In this document: positions 17,918-25,350 of the stretch, in pieces
Layout: every line of letters starts with the position of its first letter
Numbering within the stretch: the stretch's first letter is position 1
NCBI GenBank assembly: GCA_017848795.1
Contig: JAFIHG010000017.1
Span: 1-39,508, forward strand
Origin: Candidatus Nanopelagicales bacterium
GTDB lineage: Bacteria > Actinomycetota > Actinomycetes > S36-B12 > CAIYMF01
Direction of reading: 5' to 3'
DNA length: 39,508 nt
Notes under the pieces: model-generated
Told to the model about the DNA's origin: nothing
Seen by the model: the letters and a program-made list of their open reading frames with translations, nothing else
Databases searched by the model: none
Made by a program: the position numbers and the translations under genes

Positions 17918-17977
17918 CACTCAGGAACCGTATGTGGTTCGGACACCTCCATTCTACCGCTCCGAGGGGCGTTCGTG

Positions 17978-17994
17978 GGGTGCTTGCCGCACCC
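17978..17994. repeat. Small inverted repeat inside the island left end
   Basis: GGGTGC and GCACCC pair around a 5-nt loop about 60 bp from the junction. It may be a recombinase-related site or a weak terminator; its role is unknown. Confidence 0.35.
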
Positions 17995-18061
17995 GCGCCG
18001 CGCGTCGAGTCGCGCGGCCGAGGCATCCTGACCGGAGTGCGGGGAAGGCCGGTGTGCGGTA

Positions 18062-19858
18062 GTGGCTGCGCCGTTGGTGGTGGGGGAAGCCCTGCACTTG
18101 GAGTATCCGACGCGAGTGGTGTTCGACTCGGTGACGGTCGGGGTGGAGGAAGGCGATCGCGTCGGGATCGTGGGCCGCAACGGTGACGGCAAGTCGAGCC
18201 TGCTGGGGATGCTCAGCGGCCTGATCGAGCCGCAGGCGGGCCGGGTGACGCGGCGAGGCGGTGTGCGCTTCGGGGTGCTGTCGCAGTCTGACGACCTCGA
18301 AACCACTGCGACGGTCGGCGGGTCGATCGTCGGTGATCGGCCGGAGCACGAGTGGGCCGGCGACGCCAAGGTCCGCGACGTGATCGGCGGGCTGGTCGCC
18401 GATCTGCCGTGGGAGGCGAGGATCGGCGAGCTGAGCGGCGGGCAGCGCCGCCGGGTCGCGTTGGCCGCGTTGCTGATCGGCGAATGGGATGTCATCGCTC
18501 TAGATGAGCCGACGAACCATCTCGATGTCGAGGGCATCGCCTGGCTGGCCGGCCATCTGCGGAACCGCTGGGCCAAGAACTCGGGCGGACTGCTGGTCGT
18601 GACACACGACCGCTGGTTCCTCGATGAGGTCTGCACCGAGACCTGGGAGGTCCACGACGGGACCGTGGAGCCGTTCGAGGGCGGGTACGCCTCCTACGTG
18701 TTGCAGCGCGTCGAACGGGACCGGATGGCCGCGGCGACGGAGGCGAAGCGGCAGAATCTGATGCGCAAGGAGCTGGCGTGGCTACGCCGCGGAGCACCCG
18801 CCCGCACCTCCAAGCCGAAGTTCCGCATCGACGCAGCGAACCAGCTCATTGAGGACGTGCCGCCGGTGCGCAACCCGATCGAGCTGCAACGCCTCGCCGT
18901 CGTCCGCCTGGGCAAGCAGGTGGTCGACCTGGAAGACGCGGGCGTGCGCTACGGCGACCGCGACGTGTTGCGCGAGGTGACGTGGCGGCTCGCCCCCGGT
19001 GAGCGGACCGGGATACTCGGAGCGAACGGGAGCGGCAAGTCGACGCTGCTCGGCTTGATCGCCGGAACCGTGCAGCCCACGTCGGGCCGGATCAAGACGG
19101 GCAAGACGGTGCGGCTCGGGTTACTGGATCAGCAGTTCTCCCAGCTCGCGGACATCGGCGGTGACCGGGTGCGCGAAGTGCTGGCCCGCACGCAGACGAC
19201 CTTCGCGATCGACGGCAAAGACCTCACGCCGGCGCAACTGCTGGAACGCCTCGGATTCGCCCGCGCACACCTCTCCACGAGGGTCGCCGAGCTGTCGGGC
19301 GGTCAGAAGCGGCGGCTCCAACTGCTGCTCCTGCTGCTGAGCGAACCTAACCTCATCGCTCTCGATGAACCTGCGAACGATGTTGACGCCGACATGCTGG
19401 CCGCGATGGAGGACCTGCTGGACTCGTGGCCGGGAACGCTCGTCGTCGTCTCGCACGACCGCTACATGCTGGAACGGGTCACCGACCAGCAGTACGCCAT
19501 CCTCGACGGACGCTTGCGGCACCTGCCCGGCGGAGTGGACGAGTACCTGCGGCTGAGGCGCGAACAGCCGACATCGCGCACGAGTAGTCCGATCACCCCG
19601 ACGACCGCCGACGCGGGGCCGGGCGCGTCCGGGCTCTCCGGCTCCGAACGACGCACCGCGCAGAAGGAAGTCGCCTCGATCGACCGCCGTCTCGACAAGC
19701 TCCACGCTGAGGTGAAGAACCTGCACCAGCGGACGGCCGACCACGACCAGGGCGACTACGAGGGTCTACAGAGGCTCGCAGACAACCTTCGCGCCGTGGA
19801 GGACGAGACGGCAGAACTCGAAGAACGCTGGCTGGAACTCTCCGACCTGATCGACTAG
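18062..19858 (+). CDS. Complete ABC-F (Uup-like) ATPase carried by the island
   Basis: A 598-residue soluble twin-ATPase protein. ABC-F proteins act on ribosomes, rescuing stalls or tuning translation; they are not transporters. Domain 1 has GRNGDGKSS, LSGGQRRRVA, LDEPTNHLDVEG and THDR. The linker is KRQNLMRKELAWLRRGAP. Domain 2 has GANGSGKST, LSGGQKRRLQ, LDEPANDVDADM and SHDRYMLER. A C-terminal coiled coil (from SGSERRTAQKEVASIDRRLDKL) is of the Uup type. By eye it is about 70% identical to the truncated host copy next door. The start GTG 18062 shares its G with the stop TAG of the upstream frame, and its N-terminus aligns with the host protein. It ends by overlapping the convergent small membrane gene. 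Confidence 0.93.
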   Translation: MAAPLVVGEALHLEYPTRVVFDSVTVGVEEGDRVGIVGRNGDGKSSLLGMLSGLIEPQAGRVTRRGGVRFGVLSQSDDLETTATVGGSIVGDRPEHEWAGDAKVRDVIGGLVADLPWEARIGELSGGQRRRVALAALLIGEWDVIALDEPTNHLDVEGIAWLAGHLRNRWAKNSGGLLVVTHDRWFLDEVCTETWEVHDGTVEPFEGGYASYVLQRVERDRMAAATEAKRQNLMRKELAWLRRGAPARTSKPKFRIDAANQLIEDVPPVRNPIELQRLAVVRLGKQVVDLEDAGVRYGDRDVLREVTWRLAPGERTGILGANGSGKSTLLGLIAGTVQPTSGRIKTGKTVRLGLLDQQFSQLADIGGDRVREVLARTQTTFAIDGKDLTPAQLLERLGFARAHLSTRVAELSGGQKRRLQLLLLLLSEPNLIALDEPANDVDADMLAAMEDLLDSWPGTLVVVSHDRYMLERVTDQQYAILDGRLRHLPGGVDEYLRLRREQPTSRTSSPITPTTADAGPGASGLSGSERRTAQKEVASIDRRLDKLHAEVKNLHQRTADHDQGDYEGLQRLADNLRAVEDETAELEERWLELSDLID

Positions 19859-20223
19859 GCCAGTCTCTCGGCGTAGTCCTCGGGGAGCACGGCGGCGTGC
19901 ATGGTCTCGCGTCGCTGGCGTCGCTCCTGTGCGCGGACGGTGAGAAGCACGATGAGGCTGACGGGCCCGATCCAGAGGAACTTGAGGGTGTTCCAGCCGA
20001 ACAGCAGGACCAGCAGGTAGAGCGGGCTGGGGCCTTCCCGTTCGATGATCGTGTAGCAGATCGCCGTGGCGAAGTAGTAGCCGCCGCCCAGGATCAGCAT
20101 GGCGGGGATGCCCCACTTCAAGCCTCGGCGGCGGTAGCGGATCGCGGCGAGCAGCAGGTTCGTGGGCGCGTACCGGAACAGGCCGTAGCCTCGTTCGCTC
20201 AGGTTCATGGATGTGCGGAGCAT
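19855..20223 (-). CDS. Small membrane protein of actinobacterial mobile elements
   Basis: A 122-residue protein beginning MLRTSMNLSERGYGLFRYAP. It has two or three hydrophobic segments (WGIPAMLILGGGYYFATAIC and LYLLVLLFGWNTLKFLWIG, continuing into VSLIVLLTV) and a charged tail. Similar proteins next to conjugation genes are often labelled sulfate permease in databases, but nothing here supports sulfate transport; a role in transfer or exclusion is only a guess. ATG 20223 is preferred because GAGG lies five bases upstream. An in-frame ATG at 20244 would add seven residues. It is convergent with the ABC-F gene and divergent from dprA. Confidence 0.7.
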   Translation of the reverse strand: MLRTSMNLSERGYGLFRYAPTNLLLAAIRYRRRGLKWGIPAMLILGGGYYFATAICYTIIEREGPSPLYLLVLLFGWNTLKFLWIGPVSLIVLLTVRAQERRQRRETMHAAVLPEDYAERLA

Positions 20224-20342
20224 TGCGGCCTCTTTCGTCGTCATAGCGCGACGGGTGTCCGTCGTGGAGGCGGCTATGAACCGAGTGCCCGCGAGGGGCC
20301 GTCCCGAAGGACCCGCGTAGTTTGCTGAACCTGCCTCGCTCC

Positions 20343-20361
20343 CGAGTCTACGACTGACTCG
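20343..20361. repeat. Small dyad in the dprA/membrane-gene divergent region
   Basis: CGAGTC and GACTCG are separated by 7 nt between two divergent genes. It is a possible operator, with weak support. Confidence 0.3.
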
Positions 20362-20433
20362 TGACAGAGGGAACCCCGGCGGCAGATGGGCGTGTACCTC
20401 GTCGGTGACCTTGGAGCGGAAGGGACACCGATC

Positions 20434-21438
20434 ATGGCGACGTTGGCGGAGCAGGTGCAGGGTGAGCGGATGGCGCGGGTCGCGCTGTCGATGATCGCCG
20501 AACCGAACGACCCGACCACCGGGTACGTCCTGGCCCGTCACGGCGGGGTCGAGACGCTGTGGCTGATGGAGTCCGACGACGAGGTGTCTGGCCTGGCCCG
20601 CGCCGACGTACTGATGTGGCGCGAACGACTGGCTGTGCGTGTCACACCTGGCCTGCTGGATCAGGTAGCGCAGGCGGAGCGGCACGGCTTCGGCACGCTC
20701 ATCCCGGCCGACAAGGAATGGCCCGCCGGGCTGAACGACTTGGGCGAGCGTGCCCCCTACCTGCTGTGGACGCGGGGCGCGGCCTCGTTCCTGACAATGC
20801 CGCTGAGCGATCGGGCCACGATCACCGGCTCACGCGCCGCGACCTCCTACGGCGAGCAGGTCACGGGCGAGCTGGCGACGGGTCTGGCCGATGAGGAACG
20901 GGTCGTCGTCTCCGGTGGCGCATACGGGATCGAAGGGGCCGCGCACAAGAGCGTGCTCGCCGCGAGCGGTCAGACGATCGCGGTCCTGGCCGGCGGGCTG
21001 GACCGTCTCTATCCTGCCGGGCACAACGAGCTGTTGAACCGGATCGGGGATGTCGGGCTGCTGGTCAGCGAGCTGCCACCCGGAGCGACACCGACCAGAC
21101 ACAGATTCTTGGCCCGCAACCGGCTGCTCGCGGCGCTCTCGGGTGCGACCGTGATCCCTGAGGCCGGTCCCCGATCCGGGTCGATGACCACGGTCATCGC
21201 CGCACGCGAACTCAGCCGAGGCGTCGGCGCGGTGCCCGGCCCGGTGACCAGCGTCGCGAGCGCGGGGCCGAACGAACTCATCAAGCAGGGTCTCGCGTCG
21301 CTCGTCACTCAGCCCAGCGACGTGATCGCCTTGCTCGACGCCGACCCGAACCCACGGCGGGCCGTGACCCGGCCTGAGGCTGGGCGCGAGTTCGGGCACC
21401 GACACCCGTCACAGGGCACGCCCGGACGCTCTCTCTGA
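20434..21438 (+). CDS. dprA: DprA/Smf-family DNA-processing protein
   Basis: A 334-residue protein with the DprA Rossmann-like domain. Characteristic runs are TITGSRAATSYGEQV, VVSGGAYGIEGAAHKSVL, TIAVLAGGLDRLYPAGH, SELPPGATPTRHRFLARNRL (conserved FxxRNR), GSMTTVIAAREL and GAVPGPVTS. Chromosomal DprA loads RecA on incoming single-stranded DNA. In a conjugative element it could protect or process the transferred strand (inference). ATG 20434 is used because GGAAGGG lies about eight bases upstream; an upstream in-frame ATG at 20386 lacks a convincing site. The gene is unlikely to be the host's main dprA, which normally sits elsewhere beside topA/rnhB-type neighbours. Confidence 0.88.
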   Translation: MATLAEQVQGERMARVALSMIAEPNDPTTGYVLARHGGVETLWLMESDDEVSGLARADVLMWRERLAVRVTPGLLDQVAQAERHGFGTLIPADKEWPAGLNDLGERAPYLLWTRGAASFLTMPLSDRATITGSRAATSYGEQVTGELATGLADEERVVVSGGAYGIEGAAHKSVLAASGQTIAVLAGGLDRLYPAGHNELLNRIGDVGLLVSELPPGATPTRHRFLARNRLLAALSGATVIPEAGPRSGSMTTVIAARELSRGVGAVPGPVTSVASAGPNELIKQGLASLVTQPSDVIALLDADPNPRRAVTRPEAGREFGHRHPSQGTPGRSL

Positions 21439-21461
21439 CGGCCGGTTGCGCTAGCCGGGTT

Positions 21462-24400
21462 TCACAAGCTCGGTGCGGGGCGAGCCGCGGCGCTCTGCCG
21501 CGCGGGCTCGGTCGTTGTGCCCTCGATGGTGGCGGCTTGGGCGCGGTTGAGGGCGGCGCGGGCGCGGATGGCGTCGATCTTCTGGCTGGTGCTCTCTGGC
21601 GCCGCCCCGAGCGGGGTTCGGTCGTCGGTGATGCCGTAGCGGTCGCGGTAGGCGGCGACGGTGCGGGCAGCACGCCACCACACCGCCTTCTGCTTCTTGC
21701 CCCTCGGAGCCGTGCCGAGGTCGGCCGTCCACGGTTCCTTCTCGGTGAGAGCGGTACGGAGTATGGCGTCGGCGCGGGCCTCGATCAGCTCGCGGCGCTC
21801 GTCCAGTGCTTGCCGCATGTCGCCTGTCATCTGCCCGCCGGCGTGCGGGATCAGTCCGACGATCAGTCTCGGGGGTTTGCGGGTTCGGCCTGATCCGGCG
21901 GGCCGGGCGGTGGCGCGCGCGACGCGGGCGTGGAGGACGGAGGCGATGTCGTCGGCGTCGTCCAGGCTCCGCGCGGAGACCAGCCGCGGGAGCAGCGTGT
22001 CGAGGTCGTGGTGGTTGGCTTCGGCGTGGCGCAGTTCGGCCGACAGCGCGCCGTAGGCGTCGGAGGCGAGCACGTCTTCGATCTGCTCGGCGGTGAGGCC
22101 GGAGGCTTGCAGGAGGGTGGCCCAGCGGTCGTGCTGGGCGGCTTGGGCGATGGTGTCGTACTCGGCCGCGAGCTGGGCGATCGAGCCCCAGCGGTCTTGC
22201 TCGGCGGTGATCGTCTCGTGCGCGGACAGCTCGGCGCCGATGTGCTGGAGCACTCCGTAGAGGATCGAGCGGGCGGTGACGTTCGGGTTGTCGCCGGGAT
22301 GCGGCACCGCGTGTTCGGCGTCCTCTCGGTCGACGGCGACGTAGGCGTGGTTGCTGTGGGCGCCGCGGGTCATGGAGACGTAGAAGTTCTCCCGCGTTGT
22401 GGTGGCGGTGGCGACCGCGTGCGCGGTGTCGGTGGTGACGCCCTGGGCGCGGTGCGCGGTGATCGCGTAGCCGAGTTCCAGGTGCTCGGCCACGTAGTCG
22501 GCCGGCAGGACGATCCCGCCTCCGAACCGGCGCCCGGCCGGGCGGATGCTGACCGACCCGTCCTCCCGGACCCCGGTGACGATCCAGCGGGAGCCGTTGC
22601 GGACCCAGGTTCGGCCGTTGCGGAGCCGTCGGTCGTTCTCGCGGGTGATGACCAGATCGCCCTCCGAGACCGCGGTGCCGTCGTGCAGGGCGAGTTCGCG
22701 GGTGGGGTTCACGGTGCCGTCGATGATCCGATCCGCTCGCGCTCTGGCGTTCAGTTCGGTGACGGTTGCCTGGGTCTCGGTGACCAGGATCGACGCGCGC
22801 CCGGCGGCAAGATCGGCCCGCCATGCGGTGTAGGCGGCGTCGATCATCGCTTCCTCGTCGCCCCCGGTGATCCGGCCGTGCTCGATCAGGGTGTCGATCG
22901 CCTCGGCGCGGCCGTGGCGGAGCTGGAGCGAGGTGGTCTTCTCCCACTCGTTCGTGAAGCGGTGCAGATCGGTCAGCTCCGGGGCGTCGTCGCGGGCGTG
23001 CACGAGCATGGCGAAACTGCCGCCGGCGCCCGGTGATTGGAGCTGGCCCCAGTCTCCGACCAGGAGGACTTTCGCGCCGGCCTTCTCGGCTTCATGGGTG
23101 AGCCGATCCAACGACATCGTGCCGGCCAGTGAGGCTTCGTCGATGATGACGAGCTGCCCGGCCGTGAACGTGGTCCCGTACATGAGGTGGTTCTGCCACC
23201 ACTTCGCTGTGTTCTCCGTGGCGATGCCGAGGTCATCCGCGAGGACCTGCGCGGCGACCGCCGAGGGGGCGAGCCCGATCACGGAGCCGGTGTCGTGCTC
23301 CTTCTCCCACGCCCGCCGGAGGCCGTTCATCGCCGTCGTCTTACCGGCCCCGGCCGGGCCGACCAGCACGTCCACGACCCGGCCGGAGACCGCGATCGCG
23401 GCCAGGGCCGCGGCCTGATCCTCGCCGAGCACCCGGCCGCGTGCGTCGGGCTTGCGGGCGATCCTCTCGACCGTCTCCAATGGCACGGTCGGCCCGGTCG
23501 TGGCGGCGGCTCGCGTCAGGAGGCGGTCTTCGGCGGCCAGCAGGACTTCGGATGAGAACAGGGTCGAGGCGTGCGGCCGGAATCGGGAGGTGCCGTCCGT
23601 CCGGCGGAACTGCAACGGGCTGGACGCCAGCTCCGGCGGCGTCAGCCGCAGCGAAGCGTGCTCGGCGGCATCGACCACGAGCCCGGTGATCGCCTCCCGG
23701 TCTTGGATGCTGGCGAACCGCCACCCCATCAACTGCCGGGATGTTTCGGCGTGCAGGTTCCAGCGGGTCCAGGTCGAACGCTTCTCACCGACCGTCTCCA
23801 TCACGGTCTGCCCGACCTCGCGCACCACATCCAGCGGCACGTCATCGGCGCGCAGCACCCGCCGCGGCGCCTCCGCGCTGGCCGTGGTGAGCGTGCGTGC
23901 CCAGCCGTTCGCGTCGCGTCGCAGCACCCGGCTGGCGCGCTGCCGCCACTCGCGGGTGAGGTCGGCCAGCGACCGGACCTGCTTCTCCGGCCTCGTGGCG
24001 AGCGTGGCCTGCGCCCGGAGTTTCAGCACCGTTCGGGCGGAGGGCTGCCGGCCGTGCTTGGCGACGTACTCGGCGATGAGGCGGTCTTTCTCGGTCTCGA
24101 TGTGCCGGGAGCGGGTGGAGAACTCGGTCACCAGCTCGTCGGGCACGCCTTCGATTTCCCAGGCCGGGTTCCGATCCCTGCCTCGCTCGCGCGCCTCCCA
24201 CTCCACGCCGAGGACGCGGGTGAGCTGGTCGGCCAGGGTGGCGTTGTAGAGCTCGGAGACGGCGACGACCACCGCGTGCATCGGCCGGCCGGCGAGGGTC
24301 CGCCAGCGGCCGTCCTGCACGGTCAGGACTTTGTTGCTGATGACGACGTGCGTGTGCAACTGAGGGTCGCCCGCGCGGCTGTCGTAGTGATCGAACGCCG

Positions 24401-25028
24401 CCGCTACGACGCCGGCGACATCGACGTGCGCAACCGCGCCGTCCGGGCCGGTTGCACCGACACGGGTTGCCGCAACCTCGCGTTCGAGGAACGCAACCAG
24501 TTCTGCAACCGCCGCGTGATGGGCGTCCGCGATCAGAGCTTGCGTGCCGGCGTCCGCAACCGCCCAGATCGTGGAGACCGACTTCGGCACGGAGAACGTG
24601 AAGTCGTAGCCCGCGACCGCGCGGCGGGTGCCGCGCCCGGCTTCCTCCGCCTCGATCACAGCCACCTCGCGCGCCCGAGCGGACGGCCCCAGCTCGGGAT
24701 CGAGGGCGTCGACGCGCTGCCTGACACGCTCCGTGATCGACGCGAACTGCTGGTAGGCGCGGCCCAGTGGATCGCCCGTGATCGGGTCATGGCCCATCCC
24801 GATCAACAGCGCGAGCTGGGCTTCTGAGACCTGCGCTCCCTCGACCAGCTCGCCGTGCCCGAGACGGCCCAGCCCGGAGCCCATCCAGAAGCCCGGCGGT
24901 GTTCCTGCCTCCGCGTAGTAGCGGGTCAGCGGCGTGCTCAGGCTCCGGTCGCCGTCGCCGGCGGCGACGGACTTCAACAGGTACTTGTACCCATCGCCTG
25001 CGCTCATCACGCGCATCGAGACCGTCAC
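21462..25028 (-). CDS. MobF-family relaxase/helicase (TrwC/TraI type)
   Basis: A 1188-residue conjugative nickase-helicase. The N-terminal third is a TrwC relaxase domain: GYKYLLKSVAAGD, YDFTFSVPKSVS (about residues 140-151), and the metal-binding LHTHVVISNK (near residue 222). The middle is a superfamily-1 helicase, with Walker A GPAGAGKTTAM near residue 556, Walker B VIIDEAS, GDWGQLQSPG (motif III), and the late YAITAHRAQGVT and YVSMTRG motifs. The C-terminal region is basic and of unknown role. It would nick at oriT, bind the 5' end and unwind the strand for transfer. GTG 25028 is the start: AGGAG is eight bases upstream, whereas the longer frame has no ribosome binding site and runs through palindromes. 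Confidence 0.93.
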   Translation of the reverse strand: MTVSMRVMSAGDGYKYLLKSVAAGDGDRSLSTPLTRYYAEAGTPPGFWMGSGLGRLGHGELVEGAQVSEAQLALLIGMGHDPITGDPLGRAYQQFASITERVRQRVDALDPELGPSARAREVAVIEAEEAGRGTRRAVAGYDFTFSVPKSVSTIWAVADAGTQALIADAHHAAVAELVAFLEREVAATRVGATGPDGAVAHVDVAGVVAAAFDHYDSRAGDPQLHTHVVISNKVLTVQDGRWRTLAGRPMHAVVVAVSELYNATLADQLTRVLGVEWEARERGRDRNPAWEIEGVPDELVTEFSTRSRHIETEKDRLIAEYVAKHGRQPSARTVLKLRAQATLATRPEKQVRSLADLTREWRQRASRVLRRDANGWARTLTTASAEAPRRVLRADDVPLDVVREVGQTVMETVGEKRSTWTRWNLHAETSRQLMGWRFASIQDREAITGLVVDAAEHASLRLTPPELASSPLQFRRTDGTSRFRPHASTLFSSEVLLAAEDRLLTRAAATTGPTVPLETVERIARKPDARGRVLGEDQAAALAAIAVSGRVVDVLVGPAGAGKTTAMNGLRRAWEKEHDTGSVIGLAPSAVAAQVLADDLGIATENTAKWWQNHLMYGTTFTAGQLVIIDEASLAGTMSLDRLTHEAEKAGAKVLLVGDWGQLQSPGAGGSFAMLVHARDDAPELTDLHRFTNEWEKTTSLQLRHGRAEAIDTLIEHGRITGGDEEAMIDAAYTAWRADLAAGRASILVTETQATVTELNARARADRIIDGTVNPTRELALHDGTAVSEGDLVITRENDRRLRNGRTWVRNGSRWIVTGVREDGSVSIRPAGRRFGGGIVLPADYVAEHLELGYAITAHRAQGVTTDTAHAVATATTTRENFYVSMTRGAHSNHAYVAVDREDAEHAVPHPGDNPNVTARSILYGVLQHIGAELSAHETITAEQDRWGSIAQLAAEYDTIAQAAQHDRWATLLQASGLTAEQIEDVLASDAYGALSAELRHAEANHHDLDTLLPRLVSARSLDDADDIASVLHARVARATARPAGSGRTRKPPRLIVGLIPHAGGQMTGDMRQALDERRELIEARADAILRTALTEKEPWTADLGTAPRGKKQKAVWWRAARTVAAYRDRYGITDDRTPLGAAPESTSQKIDAIRARAALNRAQAATIEGTTTEPARQSAAARPAPSL

Positions 25029-25350
25029 CTGGTCTGCTCCTTCCGCCGCTGTACGGAGGGCAGGTGAGCCCGCGAGCCCGGTCGCATCTGATGCGACTCG
25101 GGACGGCTCGCGCCTCTTCTGAAAGACGTGTGATGGCTCGGGAAGCCGGCGGGCTGAGCACTCTGGCGCCGGCGCCAGAGTCGCGGATTCGGGAGCACCG
25201 GGGTGGTGCGCCAAAGTGCGGGTCGCAGCATCCGCGACGGCGAGGCGTAGCGGCGATGGTTCGGGGGGTCGTGCACCTGGTCGCTGACCAGCCCGGCGGT
25301 GACCTCATGCGTGAAGTCCGACCGGGGATCACCCGTCAGCCGGAGCCCTC
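25029..25350. other. Candidate oriT / control region with three dyads
   Basis: This 322-bp gap between the divergent relaxase and methyltransferase genes contains three inverted repeats: 25081-25097 (arms GTCGCATC/GATGCGAC, 1-nt centre), 25160-25181 (perfect 22-bp palindrome, half-site ACTCTGGCGCC) and 25277-25291 (arms CTGGTC/GACCAG, 3-nt loop). MobF origins of transfer usually lie beside the relaxase gene and carry such dyads near the nick site. The same dyads could be operators for the two divergent promoters. No nic sequence is assigned. Confidence 0.5.
25160..25181. repeat. Perfect 22-bp palindrome upstream of the relaxase
   Basis: The half-site ACTCTGGCGCC is followed directly by its exact reverse complement, with no spacer. 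It lies 132 bp upstream of the relaxase start and 170 bp upstream of the methyltransferase. It is either an oriT-associated dyad or a dimeric repressor site. Confidence 0.85.

Larger units (their letters stand above)
16608..18062 (+). pseudogene. Host ABC-F ATPase gene, truncated by the island at Walker B of domain 2
   Basis: Residues 1-436 are host ABC-F sequence. Domain 1 is complete: Walker A GRNGEGKST, LSGGQRRR, LALDEPTNHLD and VVSHDR. The linker that contacts P-site tRNA in the family follows (KRQNLMRKELAWLRRGAPAR). Domain 2 has GPNGAGKST and LSGGQRRRLQ. After LLLDEP the expected TND-x-D and the rest of the domain (D-loop, H-switch, C-terminal coiled coil) are missing. They are replaced by about 48 unrelated residues beginning NTQEPYVVRTPP. 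The frame ends at TAG 18060-18062, overlapping the start of the island copy. The product would lack the second H-switch and probably cannot work as an ABC-F factor. Confidence 0.9.

Noticed and set aside
17917-18061. Possible recombination directionality factor or small gene at the island left end
   Set aside because: The only open frame is the continuation of the truncated ABC-F gene; no independent start with a ribosome binding site was found.
21930-24827. Long plus-strand frames opposite the relaxase
   Set aside because: Antisense shadows; the minus strand shows all relaxase and helicase motifs.
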